A stretch of 26,958 bases of DNA from Vairimorpha apis BRL 01 (lineage: Eukaryota; Microsporidia; Nosematidae): positions 1 through 26,958 of the forward strand of contig KE647317.1 in the NCBI GenBank assembly GCA_000447185.1, in the 5' to 3' direction. Below, in pieces: positions 8,493 to 17,538 of this stretch. The position numbers and the translations under genes were made by a program. A model generated the notes under the pieces. It was given only the letters and a program-made list of their open reading frames with translations. It was not told the DNA's origin and searched no databases. The first letter of the stretch is position 1, and each line of letters opens with the position of its first letter.

Positions 8493-9326
8493 TTATATTT
8501 CATCTAATACTTCACTAGCACTTATTCGTTTTTTGTAATCACTCTTTAGCATCTTTCTAATAATTTTATTAACTTTAATTCCCTTAAAATCATCTTTTCT
8601 TAATTTTACCCAAGATTCACCTTTTAGTGGTAAGTTAATTCCTTTAAGAATCTCTAAGTAAATTAAACCACAACTATATACATCACTAGCACATGTACAA
8701 ATACCATCAAGAACTTCAATGGCCATATACCGTTTATCTCCATCATAATCAATTGTTTCTCCTTCAAATCGACTTATGTTAAAATCTCCAATTTTATATG
8801 TATCATTATGTACAAATATATTTTCTGGTTTGATGTCCAAATGTACGATATTAAGTGATTTAAGATATTTCAAACCATTAATTATACTCTTCATTATAAA
8901 TGTGATTAAACTTTGACTAAATTTAGATTTTTCAGTATAATAAGTTTTATTAATACAATCTCTTAGTGTTCCTTTGTTGCAATATTCAAGTTCAATATAA
9001 TATACTTTGTTGTATGTATAATCATTTACATATTTGATACAAAATTCGTTCTTTAACATTTTTAATATTTCAACTTCTTTTTTATATAAATTTACATTTA
9101 CAGTATTTTTAGATTTTTTTAAAGCCGTCTTTTTATTTGTTAGAAAGACAGTATAAAAATCACCTTCTCCTATTTTTGTATTAAATATATCTTCCGGTAA
9201 AGAGGTATCAATTATAACACTAGAATCCAACATATCTTTGTATACTTGTTTACATGGTGTCTTAGGTGTACTAAATAGCTTGTCTTGATAGTCCTGTTTT
9301 AGAGTAAATAATTTTCGTTTTGTCAT
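8493..9326 (-). CDS. Wee1-like cell-cycle protein kinase with DFN in place of DFG
   Basis: 277 residues, essentially only a kinase domain, against 600 or more in other Wee1 proteins. Kinase landmarks: Gly-rich loop GEGDFYTV (53-60), Lys70 in ALKKSK (Wee1: AIKRSK), Glu84, catalytic loop HLDIKPEN (162-169; Wee1: HMDIKPxN), metal-binding Asp181 in the motif DFN, GDKRYMAIE (196-204; Wee1: GDxRYL/MA-x-E) and the Wee1-typical tail NLPLKGESWVKLRK (family: PLPxNGDQWxxLR). Wee1 kinases phosphorylate the inhibitory Tyr of Cdk1 and delay mitosis. All catalytic residues are kept, but the Gly of DFG/DLG is Asn183. The long regulatory N-terminus is reduced to about 50 residues. A CCCC box (9334-9337, complement) lies 7 bases upstream. 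Confidence 0.85.
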   Translation of the reverse strand: MTKRKLFTLKQDYQDKLFSTPKTPCKQVYKDMLDSSVIIDTSLPEDIFNTKIGEGDFYTVFLTNKKTALKKSKNTVNVNLYKKEVEILKMLKNEFCIKYVNDYTYNKVYYIELEYCNKGTLRDCINKTYYTEKSKFSQSLITFIMKSIINGLKYLKSLNIVHLDIKPENIFVHNDTYKIGDFNISRFEGETIDYDGDKRYMAIEVLDGICTCASDVYSCGLIYLEILKGINLPLKGESWVKLRKDDFKGIKVNKIIRKMLKSDYKKRISASEVLDEI

Positions 9327-9337
9327 TTATTAAGGGG

Positions 9338-10159
9338 TGATAAAATACAGTATATAGAATAAATGTAAAATTTAGTAAGATTCCGTTAATAACGAAATAG
9401 TTTAATAGAATTTAAAAAAACAATCTAAACTTTACATTTTATAAGTAAAATCTATATTATCACCTAAAATTAAAATAAAAATTAATTCACGATAAATTAT
9501 CAAAATAATCAAATTAAAGTTTTTTTGATTAAATTTTAATTTAACAAAAACTAATTTTTCTAGTGTGATCTAAAAATATATGTTAAATTAATGATTTTAA
9601 GTTTTTACATGATATTTTATATTCTAAAAACAGTCAAAAATTTTGATCAATCAGGAGAAACTAAAAAAATCTAAAAAATTGATTTAATTAACAAACAAAA
9701 TTTATTTGAAAATTTTTTACAAACACTTTGAAAATCACAAAAATAAAATTTATTTATAACAAAAAACTTTCAAATTTAAATTTTCATAAATTTATTATAA
9801 TTTTAAATATATCAAAAATCAAAATTTTATATTAAATAAATTCACTTACATTTTTTTAAGATGTAAAAAATTTTTGAAAATATGAAAAAACAATATTAGA
9901 ATTTATTTAAGAAAAACATAAAAGTAAATCTTAGTTATTTCATCTATCAAAAAAATTAACTTAAAAATTTAATTATTTCAAGTAAAATGATGTTTATGTA
10001 TTAAAAAATCTTTCTTTTATTGATTTATAATTATGGAAAAAGATTAAAAAAACATATTTATTTAATTTTTTTGATAAATACAGAAATTTAAAATTTTTAT
10101 TTCAAAGAAAAATATTTCCATTTTTATTTTTTTCCATTTTATACACCAAACTCCACTGG
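9338..10159. other. Gene-free A/T-rich stretch
   Basis: About 820 bases between the Wee1-like and CCCH genes. It holds the 3' end of the CCCH gene and the distal promoter of the kinase. I see no coding frame, RNA gene or clear retroelement block. Confidence 0.6.
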
Positions 10160-11443
10160 TTAATTATCTTTAGAATATTCATACGGAATGTTTTTATGTT
10201 CAAATGTGTCTTCTTCTTGTGTATCTCTTTTACTAGGAGAGTTTGTTCTGTGTTTATTGTCGTATGAAATATCATTGTTATTTAAATTACGAGCAGAAAA
10301 TTTTTTTTTTTCTGAAGACCTATCCATATTAGGTGAATTTGACTGATAAAAACCTGATGATCTATCTGTTTGATAAATATTTTTATTTCTCAAATCTGTT
10401 CTAGTATTTCTTAAATTTATATTTCCTCTAAAATTACTATCTTGGTTTGCATAATCTCTAAAATTATCTTTGTAATTTGAATTTCCTCTAGTATTGTAAT
10501 TATAATAAGTATTTTCTCTTAATGAATCATTATATTTTAAATTTCCTCTAGATGTATTATTATAATTATATTTTCCTCTATTAAAATCATTCTTTTTATA
10601 ATATGCAGTATTGTCTCTTATATCATAATTTCGATTCTCATAGTTAGTATTTTTATATACTGTGTTGATATTTCTATTATATTGTTCATTTTCATGAATA
10701 TTTCTAGTGTTATAATTATCTTTCATATTTTTATAATCAGAAAATTTTTTATTTCCATCTATATAAATTTTCTCATTTTTTGTATTACCATATTTGCTAT
10801 TTGAATCATGTTCTCTATGTGTATTATAATAATCTTTTTTAATAAAATTTTCATTTTTGTTTATATTTTTATAATTTTCTTCTCTATTAATATTTTCAAA
10901 ATTATTCCTTGCTTCTGTATGATTTTGTACATACTCTTCAATTTCTTCAACATCTCTTTTAAAAGCATATTCTTTAACAAATCCAGGAGCATTTTCTACA
11001 TCGATTATCTCATTGTCACAATCATCTCTAGCTACAAGCTTACACTCTGTGTTGACTGGATCTTGTTCTTGTAATTTTATTATATGTTTTTCAACATATT
11101 CCATATCAAAAGGTAGATTAAAACAACCAGGAGATACCCTTAAATCAACAAGTCTGCTAGATGGGCTATATATCACAGAACTATTTTTACATATATTATT
11201 TAAATATTTATACATTTTTGTATAATTATCAATCCACATATTATCTAAAACCCTCATGGTATTATTATGTTTAAGGCTGTATCTCATTTCATCTATACTT
11301 ATTACATGAAGATCAAGATCCTGTACATATGAAAAAATTGATCTAGGAGGGTCTAAAAGCTGTACTACTAACGAATGTGAATATTTACAATTTTGACCGT
11401 ATTTACAACGACCTTGTTTAAAATGTACACAAATATCTTTCAT
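10160..11443 (-). CDS. CCCH zinc-finger protein with Asn-rich tail, NUP42-like
   Basis: 427 residues. Residues 5-23 form one CCCH finger (C5-x7-C13-x5-C19-x3-H23: CVHFKQGRCKYGQNCKYSH). Residues 30-90 include DPPRSIFSYVQD and ISIDEMRYSLKHNN, which resemble the block after the N-terminal finger in fungal Nup42/Amo1 nucleoporins (PFSxYGP..., then EEMR...GN). From about residue 180 the protein is low complexity: Asn, Tyr, Arg and Lys rich with loose repeats such as NTRGN, RENTYYN and FRGN. NUP42 works with Gle1 at the cytoplasmic face of the nuclear pore in mRNA export. It lacks FG repeats, so the nucleoporin call is an inference; an RNA-binding CCCH protein of other kind is the alternative. A CCCC box lies 2 bases before the ATG (11446-11449, complement). 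Confidence 0.8.
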   Translation of the reverse strand: MKDICVHFKQGRCKYGQNCKYSHSLVVQLLDPPRSIFSYVQDLDLHVISIDEMRYSLKHNNTMRVLDNMWIDNYTKMYKYLNNICKNSSVIYSPSSRLVDLRVSPGCFNLPFDMEYVEKHIIKLQEQDPVNTECKLVARDDCDNEIIDVENAPGFVKEYAFKRDVEEIEEYVQNHTEARNNFENINREENYKNINKNENFIKKDYYNTHREHDSNSKYGNTKNEKIYIDGNKKFSDYKNMKDNYNTRNIHENEQYNRNINTVYKNTNYENRNYDIRDNTAYYKKNDFNRGKYNYNNTSRGNLKYNDSLRENTYYNYNTRGNSNYKDNFRDYANQDSNFRGNINLRNTRTDLRNKNIYQTDRSSGFYQSNSPNMDRSSEKKKFSARNLNNNDISYDNKHRTNSPSKRDTQEEDTFEHKNIPYEYSKDN

Positions 11444-11449
11444 AAGGGG

Positions 11450-13258
11450 ATAGTTTTTTAAAAGTATATTTTACATTTTTTTTAAGAACAAAATTTTTGA
11501 CGATTAATCTTTTAATATTTGTTTATTTTACAATTTGTTATTTTTTTATTTGATTTTAGGTTTAATATTTTTAAATACAAATATAAATTATATTGGGATA
11601 TAAAAATAAAATAAAACTTGTGTCAAATAAATTAATTTAAACATAATATTAAATTATAATTTTAAAGATTAAACCTAATTTAAGTTTTTTTTAATAAAGT
11701 ATTATTTGTATAATTTAAAACAAGACACTACAAATATTTTATCTAAATTATTTAGAAAAAAAGAGCAATTAAATATTAAGAAAAGTTTTATTTTTAAATT
11801 CAAGTATTTTGTAATAAAATATTTAAAAAAATTTTAATATTAATAAGACAAAAGTATAAATATTTAAAAGTTATTGTAAAAGAACAACAATATCATAAAA
11901 TACTAGTTACAACAATGTAAATTGAAAAAAAATGTAAATTTTTTTATGTTTTTTAAATTGTAAAATGATTATTTATTTTTATAATAGATATGCTTGAAAT
12001 AAAAATGATGATAAAATTAAAAAACTATTATTTTCTAATATAAAATATTCATTGTTTTTTATAATTAATTATATGAAATTTTAGTATACTGAAATTATAA
12101 TATTTTTATATAATTGTTTAATAGATATATTATATGTAGTTAAAGTAATTTAATCAAAACTTAAAATTTTTTTGGTAAGTAAATTCTAGAATTTTTGTGC
12201 ATTATTAAATGTAAATATGATATCAACTATTTTATATTAAATTTAAAATTAATTTCAATTAGTTTGTGCTAAAGATACATTTAAATTTTTATTTTGTTTT
12301 GAAGTAAAATAAATTAATAAAATGTTATTATTTTATATCATAATTGAAATATTTTTAAAAATATAAAAAAATTTACTATTTAATTTTATAGTTTATTGCT
12401 AAATATTATATTTTTATAATTTTAACGAATTTTTTTTAAAATTTCATCAAATAAATTCAATAAAAATCATATTTTATAAAACTTTTTTATTATTTGTCAA
12501 AAAAATAAATATGTTCTAATTGCTACATTATTTTTTAAATTTAAAATTTAATTAAAAAATAATTGTTTGGAATCAATTTTTATCAAATATATTATGCAAA
12601 GTTATATTTTATTAATTTAAAATTATTTTATATAAATATAAATTTATAAATTTTACAATAATCTTGTTTATAAAAATTAAATATACATTATAAATAATTA
12701 CTTATCATTAGAGAATGTTTTATTTTATTATCTGAATAATTAAAATAATTGTCTTAAACGATAATTAATATTTATTAATATATTATATAGATAAGTATTT
12801 GTAAAAAAATATATTTTAATCAAACTTGTATTCAGGTTTAACAATTTATTTTAAAAAATAACATTTTTGTAAAAAAAATTCTTTTTATCATTAATCTTAT
12901 ACAGTTCAAATTAAAAAAAAGTTTTATTTTAAATACAATACAAATAAATTTAAAATCATAAATATTATTTATTTAATTAGTTGTAAACTTTAAAATTGTA
13001 TGAAATATTAATATAAAATTTTAAACTAATTACTACAAAATTTAGTTCTATAGTAAAAGTAAAATTAAAAAAAAGATTTTAATAAATAATTAAATTTAAA
13101 AATACTAAAAAATCAATTTGTATAATTTATAAATTTAAATTCACTTTATAATTATTGAAAAACTTTAATCTTTTAATAAAAATTTATATTAATTTTTTAA
13201 TATAAACTAATATGATCTTATCATTTTTCTTTTTATAAAAATTTTTTTTATACTGTAT
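11450..13258. other. 1.8-kb gene-free A/T-rich stretch
   Basis: The longest spacer of the window. No frame with a CCC box, no tRNA-like T-loop, no retroelement block and no long tandem repeat was found on either strand by eye. It separates the housekeeping block from the secreted/membrane gene cluster. Confidence 0.6.
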
Positions 13259-13657
13259 ATGATTTCAAAAATTTATTTTTTACAAAATTTTATTATTGTA
13301 ATTTTTTATGTAAAACCAATTTTTCTAACATCGAGTTTGCAAAATTCATCAGAAAAATCAAAACCAAAAGAATATCTTAGTTTAAAAGGTTGTAATACAA
13401 ATGACCTTTCTAATAATATTTTTAAAAAAAAATCTCGTGATATCGCAATTGATGTAGAGTTGTTTTTAAATTCATCTGAAGAAAATTTTATGGTTGATAT
13501 TAATAAATTTAAAGTAGATAAATATTTTAACACAAAAAAATATGATATTGCTTTAATGAAAAACGTATTTTTTTTGAGTTTATGTTTTGTAATTTTATTT
13601 TTTGGTTTAATTATTATGATACTTAATCTTATTACAATTAAAAGTATTTTTAATTAA
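13259..13657 (+). CDS. Predicted membrane protein, 132 aa (signal peptide plus C-terminal TM)
   Basis: Residues 1-24 are hydrophobic (ISKIYFLQNFIIVIFYV) and can be a signal peptide. Residues 25-100 are polar and Lys/Ser/Asn-rich with a single Cys (Cys45). Residues 102-126 are a strong membrane segment (VFFLSLCFVILFFGLIIMIL). This predicts a type I membrane protein with a short cytosolic end. No CCC box or AAGGAG-like motif is evident upstream, and I recognise no family. The next gene (15225) has similar size and the same layout, so the two may be distant relatives or simply share a topology. Being real rests on the membrane pattern and frame length in A/T-rich DNA. Confidence 0.6.
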   Translation: MISKIYFLQNFIIVIFYVKPIFLTSSLQNSSEKSKPKEYLSLKGCNTNDLSNNIFKKKSRDIAIDVELFLNSSEENFMVDINKFKVDKYFNTKKYDIALMKNVFFLSLCFVILFFGLIIMILNLITIKSIFN

Positions 13658-13775
13658 TAAATAATTTTATCAGCTAAAATTTAAAGATTTAAAAATAGAT
13701 AATTTTTTTAATGGAAAACTCAATTTATTAAAATATATCTTTATAATTTTTTTGATAAAAGGAATTTTTTAATAT

Positions 13776-14004
13776 AAATATAATAAATATAATAAATATA
13801 ATAAATATAATAAATATAATAAATATAATAAATATAATAAATATAATAAATATAATAAATATAATAAATATAATAAATATAATAAATATAATAAATATAA
13901 TAAATATAATAAATATAATAAATATAATAAATATAATAAATATAATAAATATAATAAATATAATAAATATAATAAATATAATAAATATAATAAATATAAT
14001 AAAT
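13776..14004. repeat. Perfect 9-bp satellite, 25 units
   Basis: The unit AAATATAAT repeats 25 times without a mismatch from 13776 to 14000, followed by a 4-base partial unit. Nine is a multiple of three and in every plus-strand frame the unit lacks a sustained open reading (TAA occurs), so it is non-coding. It lies just downstream of the 132-aa membrane protein gene and just upstream of a retroelement relic. Confidence 0.97.
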
Positions 14005-14254
14005 TTTTTATACTTAAATATGTAAAATTGTTTTTTTATAAATTTTAAAACAAATAAGATTTTAAATAAAATTGTTTATAAAAATTAAAAAATAATTTAA
14101 TTAAGAGAATCGTAGAACATTTTATAGCTATACATCTAAAATACCAAAAATAAAATTATAAAGTTATTTTTAATAATTAATAAAACTTTATAATTAAAAA
14201 ATGAAAGGTTAAAATAATTCATATTCTAAATATAAAATTTGTAAAAATCTTAAA

Positions 14255-14710
14255 AATATAATTATAAATTTTTTTTAATATTTTACAAGAAAGACGAGTA
14301 GAAAACTCAGGAATATGATTATCTTACAGTTAATTTTGAGTTTTTTCATTGTAGAAAAATTTTAAAAACATATGTATAACATAAAGCGGTGAAGTGAACA
14401 AACATCTTTTTAAAAACAGAAAGGAACTAAATATCACTGTATTAATTAAGTCACATTCATTCCATAACTCTTTAGAAGATACTTAAAAAAAATTTAAAAC
14501 AAAAGTAGTGGTAAAATAACAGTAATTTAAAGATAGATCAGCAAACTACATTTTGCTTAGAACGATGATTTAAATACAAATAGATTACAAAACTATTACT
14601 TACAAAAACGTTTAAAAAAATTGACAAAATAAACATGCATATAAAATATAAATTTCCTAACTTAAATAAGTTATGAAAACACAAGATTTGATTTTTTTAT
14701 TAAAAATTTA
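14255..14710 (+). mobile_element. Eroded non-LTR retrotransposon fragment, copy 4
   Basis: Plus-strand relic covering the region before and at the start of the endonuclease domain. Reading across frames gives LQER (compare LQDRN at 25.6 kb), TVNFEFFHC (family: TVDHLATxC), VEKF-stop-KH-x-YN (compare VEKM-stop-GHNF at 25.5 kb), NKHLF, IKSHSFHN (family: RSHSVQ), and near 14531-14561 a DNA stretch that matches ACAGATTTAAAAT...AACCAGATTTTG of the 25.3-kb copy. It then reads ITYKNV and KYKF, which fall where ITSxDN and KYDxL occur in the other copies. Nearly all frames are broken, so it is older or faster-decaying than the 21.8-kb copy. Weak similarity may reach back to about 14100. Confidence 0.6.
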
Positions 14711-15217
14711 ATTACAAAATAATTTTTATTAAGTTCAGTAAAAAATGAGAAATTTTTAAATTGTTGATTATAATAATACTTGTTTAAAATTTTACGTTCA
14801 TTTAACATAAATATAAAAATATATAAAATATATTGATTACAAAGTGATTGGTAAAACAGATTTAAAAATATAGTTAATTTACAAATTATTTTTATATACT
14901 TTCCAATAAACTTATTAAAATAAAAAAAATTATTATTATAATTATTTATTTATTTATTTATATATAATAATTTTAAGTAATCACAAATATATAATCTTAG
15001 ATTATATTTATATTAAAAATTTAATAATTAAAACAATTTTATTAAATCAAATAGGTTACTCTTTCTTAGCTTAAAAATATTATTTGGATTAAAAAACATA
15101 TAATAAAAATAATTGCCTCAAAAAAGTAATTCTAAAATTTTTAATTATTTTATAAATTATTACTTAAAAATAATATAAAATTCAATTTTAATTAATTTAA
15201 TATGAAAAATTAAACCA
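14711..15217. other. Gene-free A/T-rich stretch
   Basis: Contains a short ATTT tetranucleotide run near 14941-14962. Nothing else recognised before the CCC box of the next gene. Confidence 0.55.
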
Positions 15218-15224
15218 CCCATCC

Positions 15225-15638
15225 ATGAAGATATTATTTAATTTTATAGTATATCTAAATAAAATTTCAAAAATTTGCACTATTGATTCATTTAAACATA
15301 TAAATAATAATAAATTACTAGATAAAAATATTGTTGAATTTATTTTAGATGTAAGTGATTCAGATGATAGCTACAAAGATTATATTAAATATGATATATC
15401 AGATTATAATGTTTTAAAGATCAAAGTAGAAGAAGATAATATAATAAAAGAATTTATTGAAATGAAAAAAATTAAATCTAATAACATAAATTTGGAAAAT
15501 GATCTGAATTATGTAAAAAGATTTAATCAGCAATCTGATCAAAATACAGTTTTACAGAATTGTACTAGAAGAAATATTTATAAAACAACAATATATGTAA
15601 TGTTAACTATCTCAGGTATAGCAATATTTATTTTTTAA
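15225..15638 (+). CDS. Predicted tail-anchored or type I membrane protein, 137 aa
   Basis: A CCC box (15218-15220) lies 4 bases before the ATG, supporting transcription. The N-terminus (residues 3-20) is moderately hydrophobic and may be a weak signal peptide. Residues 35-80 are acidic (VSDSDDSYKDY, VEEDN). The last 19 residues (119-137, IYKTTIYVMLTISGIAIFIF region) are a membrane segment at the extreme C-terminus after a basic CTRRN, as in tail-anchored proteins. I recognise no family. Tail-anchored SNARE-like proteins have such a layout, but no SNARE heptads or central Gln/Arg are evident. Neighbours are lineage-specific secreted or membrane proteins. Confidence 0.65.
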   Translation: MKILFNFIVYLNKISKICTIDSFKHINNNKLLDKNIVEFILDVSDSDDSYKDYIKYDISDYNVLKIKVEEDNIIKEFIEMKKIKSNNINLENDLNYVKRFNQQSDQNTVLQNCTRRNIYKTTIYVMLTISGIAIFIF

Positions 15639-16487
15639 TTTTATTAATAATTTTGATATTTTTTTATTTAAAAATAATATTAATCTATTTTTTAGTTAAT
15701 AATATATAATATTTAATTTCTTTTATCAAATATTAATAATTATATATATGAACATAAATTTATTAATTTTTGTAATAATACATTAAATTAGAACTTTAAA
15801 TTGAATTTTAATTGTGTTACTAAACAATTTTTACTTATTGTATTAAAAAAAAATTTTTTAACCAATATTTATTGAACAATATTATTTGGATTTACGGTAA
15901 CATTTAACATTTAAAATTTCATAAAAATCATAATTTGTAATAAATTTTATTCATAATATATATAAACAATTTACAAAGAATAAGATTTAATAGATTTAAT
16001 TCTACATTAATTTAAAATAAATTTGATTTTTTTTATACATCTCTATAACTAATATGGTATTTATTAAGAGTATAATATTAATATATATCTTGTAATTTTT
16101 AAATTTTTGATAAAAATTAGAGATAAAAAATTATGAAAATTAGAATATTATATCATAAATTGTAATATAATCGTTTTTAATCTTAAAGAATTTTTTTATT
16201 AAGAGTATTAAAGATTTTTATTGTATTTCTGTTAAGGTTAAGGTTAAAAATTGTTTGTTTTTTTATGTACAAATTAAAAATTAAAATTAGTTTTACTTCA
16301 ATTGATGATCAATCACGTTATTGACTTTTTAAAAAGGTTTAAATATTGAACTTAAATATTATTAGCCTTATATATAAAATAACACAAATAACTTTAATTT
16401 AATGATTTAATAAGTAAATAATTTATAAAAAAAAATTATTAAATGAAATTATTTTTTTATTTAAAATCCAATATAATATATTAATAT
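15639..16487. other. Gene-free A/T-rich stretch
   Basis: About 850 bases before the CGQ-repeat gene. A short GTTAAGGTTAAGGTTA run near 16229-16246 is the only visible irregularity. No gene recognised. Confidence 0.6.
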
Positions 16488-16503
16488 AAGGAGAAAAAGT
16501 ATA
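16488..16503 (+). promoter_or_regulatory. AAGGAGAAAAA-type upstream motif, copy A
   Basis: AAGGAGAAAAAGTATA begins 39 bases before the ATG of the CGQ-repeat gene. The same motif with CTATA occurs 35 bases before the ATG of the 619-aa gene. It replaces the CCC box in both, and could be a promoter or transcript-leader element for co-regulated secreted proteins. Confidence 0.5.
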
Positions 16504-16509
16504 TAATAA

Positions 16510-16530
16510 ATGATTAATAATTTTGTATGA
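16510..16530 (+). other. Seven-codon upstream ORF overlapping the main start
   Basis: ATG 16510 opens a six-residue frame ending at TGA 16528-16530, which overlaps the main ATG at 16527 as ATGA. If the transcript starts near the AAGGAG motif, ribosomes would meet this ATG first. Whether the leader contains it is unknown. Confidence 0.4.
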
Positions 16531-16772
16531 ATATGAAGTTATTTTGTTTTTTATTTATTTTTACTAAAGTATTAGCTACTTGTGGACAAGAAAATCCAGC
16601 TCCATGTGGACAAGATGATACAAATCCATGTGGACAAGAAAATCCAGCTCCATGTGGACAAGGTGATACAAATGAGTCTGATTTACAATCAAATGATAGA
16701 GAAGCTAAAATTCAACGTTATAAAGAAATTTTAGAAAAGTATAGGCAGTGGAAAGCGTCTAGAAATGAATAG
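16527..16772 (+). CDS. Small secreted CGQ-repeat protein, 81 aa
   Basis: Residues 1-18 (MNMKLFCFLFIFTKVLAT) are a clear signal peptide with a plausible cleavage after VLA. Residues 19-48 hold four 8-residue units each beginning CGQ (Cys19, 27, 35, 43), alternating ENPAP and x-DTN fillers; the pair forms a 16-residue, 48-bp repeat used twice. Residues 56-81 form a charged helical tail (NDREAKIQRYKEILEKYR, then QWKASRNE). The tail matches the end of the 619-aa protein downstream, which also begins ND and ends KA-x-x-NE. The regular Cys spacing would suit disulphide cross-linking in an extracellular or spore structure; that is inference. No CCC box; an AAGGAG motif lies upstream. Family not recognised. 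Confidence 0.8.
   Translation: MNMKLFCFLFIFTKVLATCGQENPAPCGQDDTNPCGQENPAPCGQGDTNESDLQSNDREAKIQRYKEILEKYRQWKASRNE
16581..16675 (+). repeat. 48-bp coding repeat (CGQENPAP CGQxDTN), two units
   Basis: Two adjacent 16-residue units, nearly identical at DNA level, encode four CGQ motifs spaced exactly eight residues apart. Confidence 0.85.
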
Positions 16773-17410
16773 ATATATAAAACAAGTATGATAAAGACTT
16801 TATATTGAATTTTATTTGAGAATAAATAAAGTTGTTGGTACATTAATTTTTTTAACTTTTTATATTAAAACAAAAAAAATATGTTAAAAACAAATATTAT
16901 GTTAATTTTTAAATATAAAAAATAAACAAATTTTAAATATAAAAAAATAAACAAATTTTAAATATTTAAAAATTAGTCATGTAATAAAATTTCAAAATAT
17001 AATAAACGGTTAATTTTTTTATTGTTACCAAAAATGTCATTATAATTAAAATAAATAAAAACAATAAGTTTAATTAAATCAGAATATTCAGTAACATCAA
17101 AATACCTAACGAGTGTAACTAAAAAAAATAATTAAATGTTTTTTGATTTAATAATTACAAAATTCAAAAATTTTACTTAAAAACTTTATAAAGTAAAAAT
17201 TTATATATTAAATTTTTAATTATTTTATTGTAGTAAAAGTATAAAATTTTAAAAATTACAAATCATAATATTAATAGTCTTTTATTTTTTTAATTTATTA
17301 ATGTCATAAATTCTTAGGTTTAAACAAAAATATAGACAAATACCAATTAACTTCAAATATAAAAATCAGGTAAATAATAAAATTAGTTATTTTAGATAAA
17401 TATACTTAAA
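16773..17410. other. Gene-free A/T-rich stretch with a short tandem duplication
   Basis: A unit of about 25 bases containing ATAAACAAATTTTAAATA is repeated twice at about 16911-16960. Otherwise nothing recognised. Confidence 0.55.
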
Positions 17411-17420
17411 GGAGAAATTA

Positions 17421-17489
17421 ATGATTTATCAAAAATTAAAAAATAAAGTATACTGGAAAAAATTATATAAATTAAAAATAAGGTAATTT
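17421..17489 (+). other. Possible 22-residue leader ORF after an AAGGAG-like motif
   Basis: AAAGGAGAAATTAATG at 17408-17423 places an ATG directly after a variant of the motif. The short frame (begins MIYQKLKNKVYWKK) is basic and ends 50 bases before the 619-aa gene. It may be a chance frame, an upstream ORF in the leader, or the stump of a duplicated gene start. Confidence 0.25.
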
Positions 17490-17503
17490 TATGGGTATAG
17501 ATT

Positions 17504-17520
17504 AAGGAGAAAAAACTATA
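17504..17520 (+). promoter_or_regulatory. AAGGAGAAAAA-type upstream motif, copy B
   Basis: AAGGAGAAAAAACTATA begins 35 bases before the ATG of the 619-aa gene, the counterpart of copy A upstream of the CGQ-repeat gene. Confidence 0.5.
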
Positions 17521-17538
17521 AAAAAAGTTTTTTTCTTT

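Noticed and set aside
9600..9900. Possible further retroelement relic between the Wee1-like and CCCH genes
   Set aside because: A few short resemblances but no block order or spacing like the other copies; not distinguishable from A/T-rich background by eye.
10808..11225. Plus-strand frames of 88 and 70 codons over the CCCH gene
   Set aside because: Antisense of the Asn-rich coding sequence; Phe/Ile-rich by complement only.
16229..16246. GTTAAGGTTAAGGTTA run as telomere-like repeat
   Set aside because: Fewer than three units, internal to the window, with no other sign of a chromosome end.
16488..17520. AAGGAG motifs as bacterial ribosome binding sites
   Set aside because: The gene set is eukaryotic and the motif lies 35-39 bases from the ATG, too far for a Shine-Dalgarno role.
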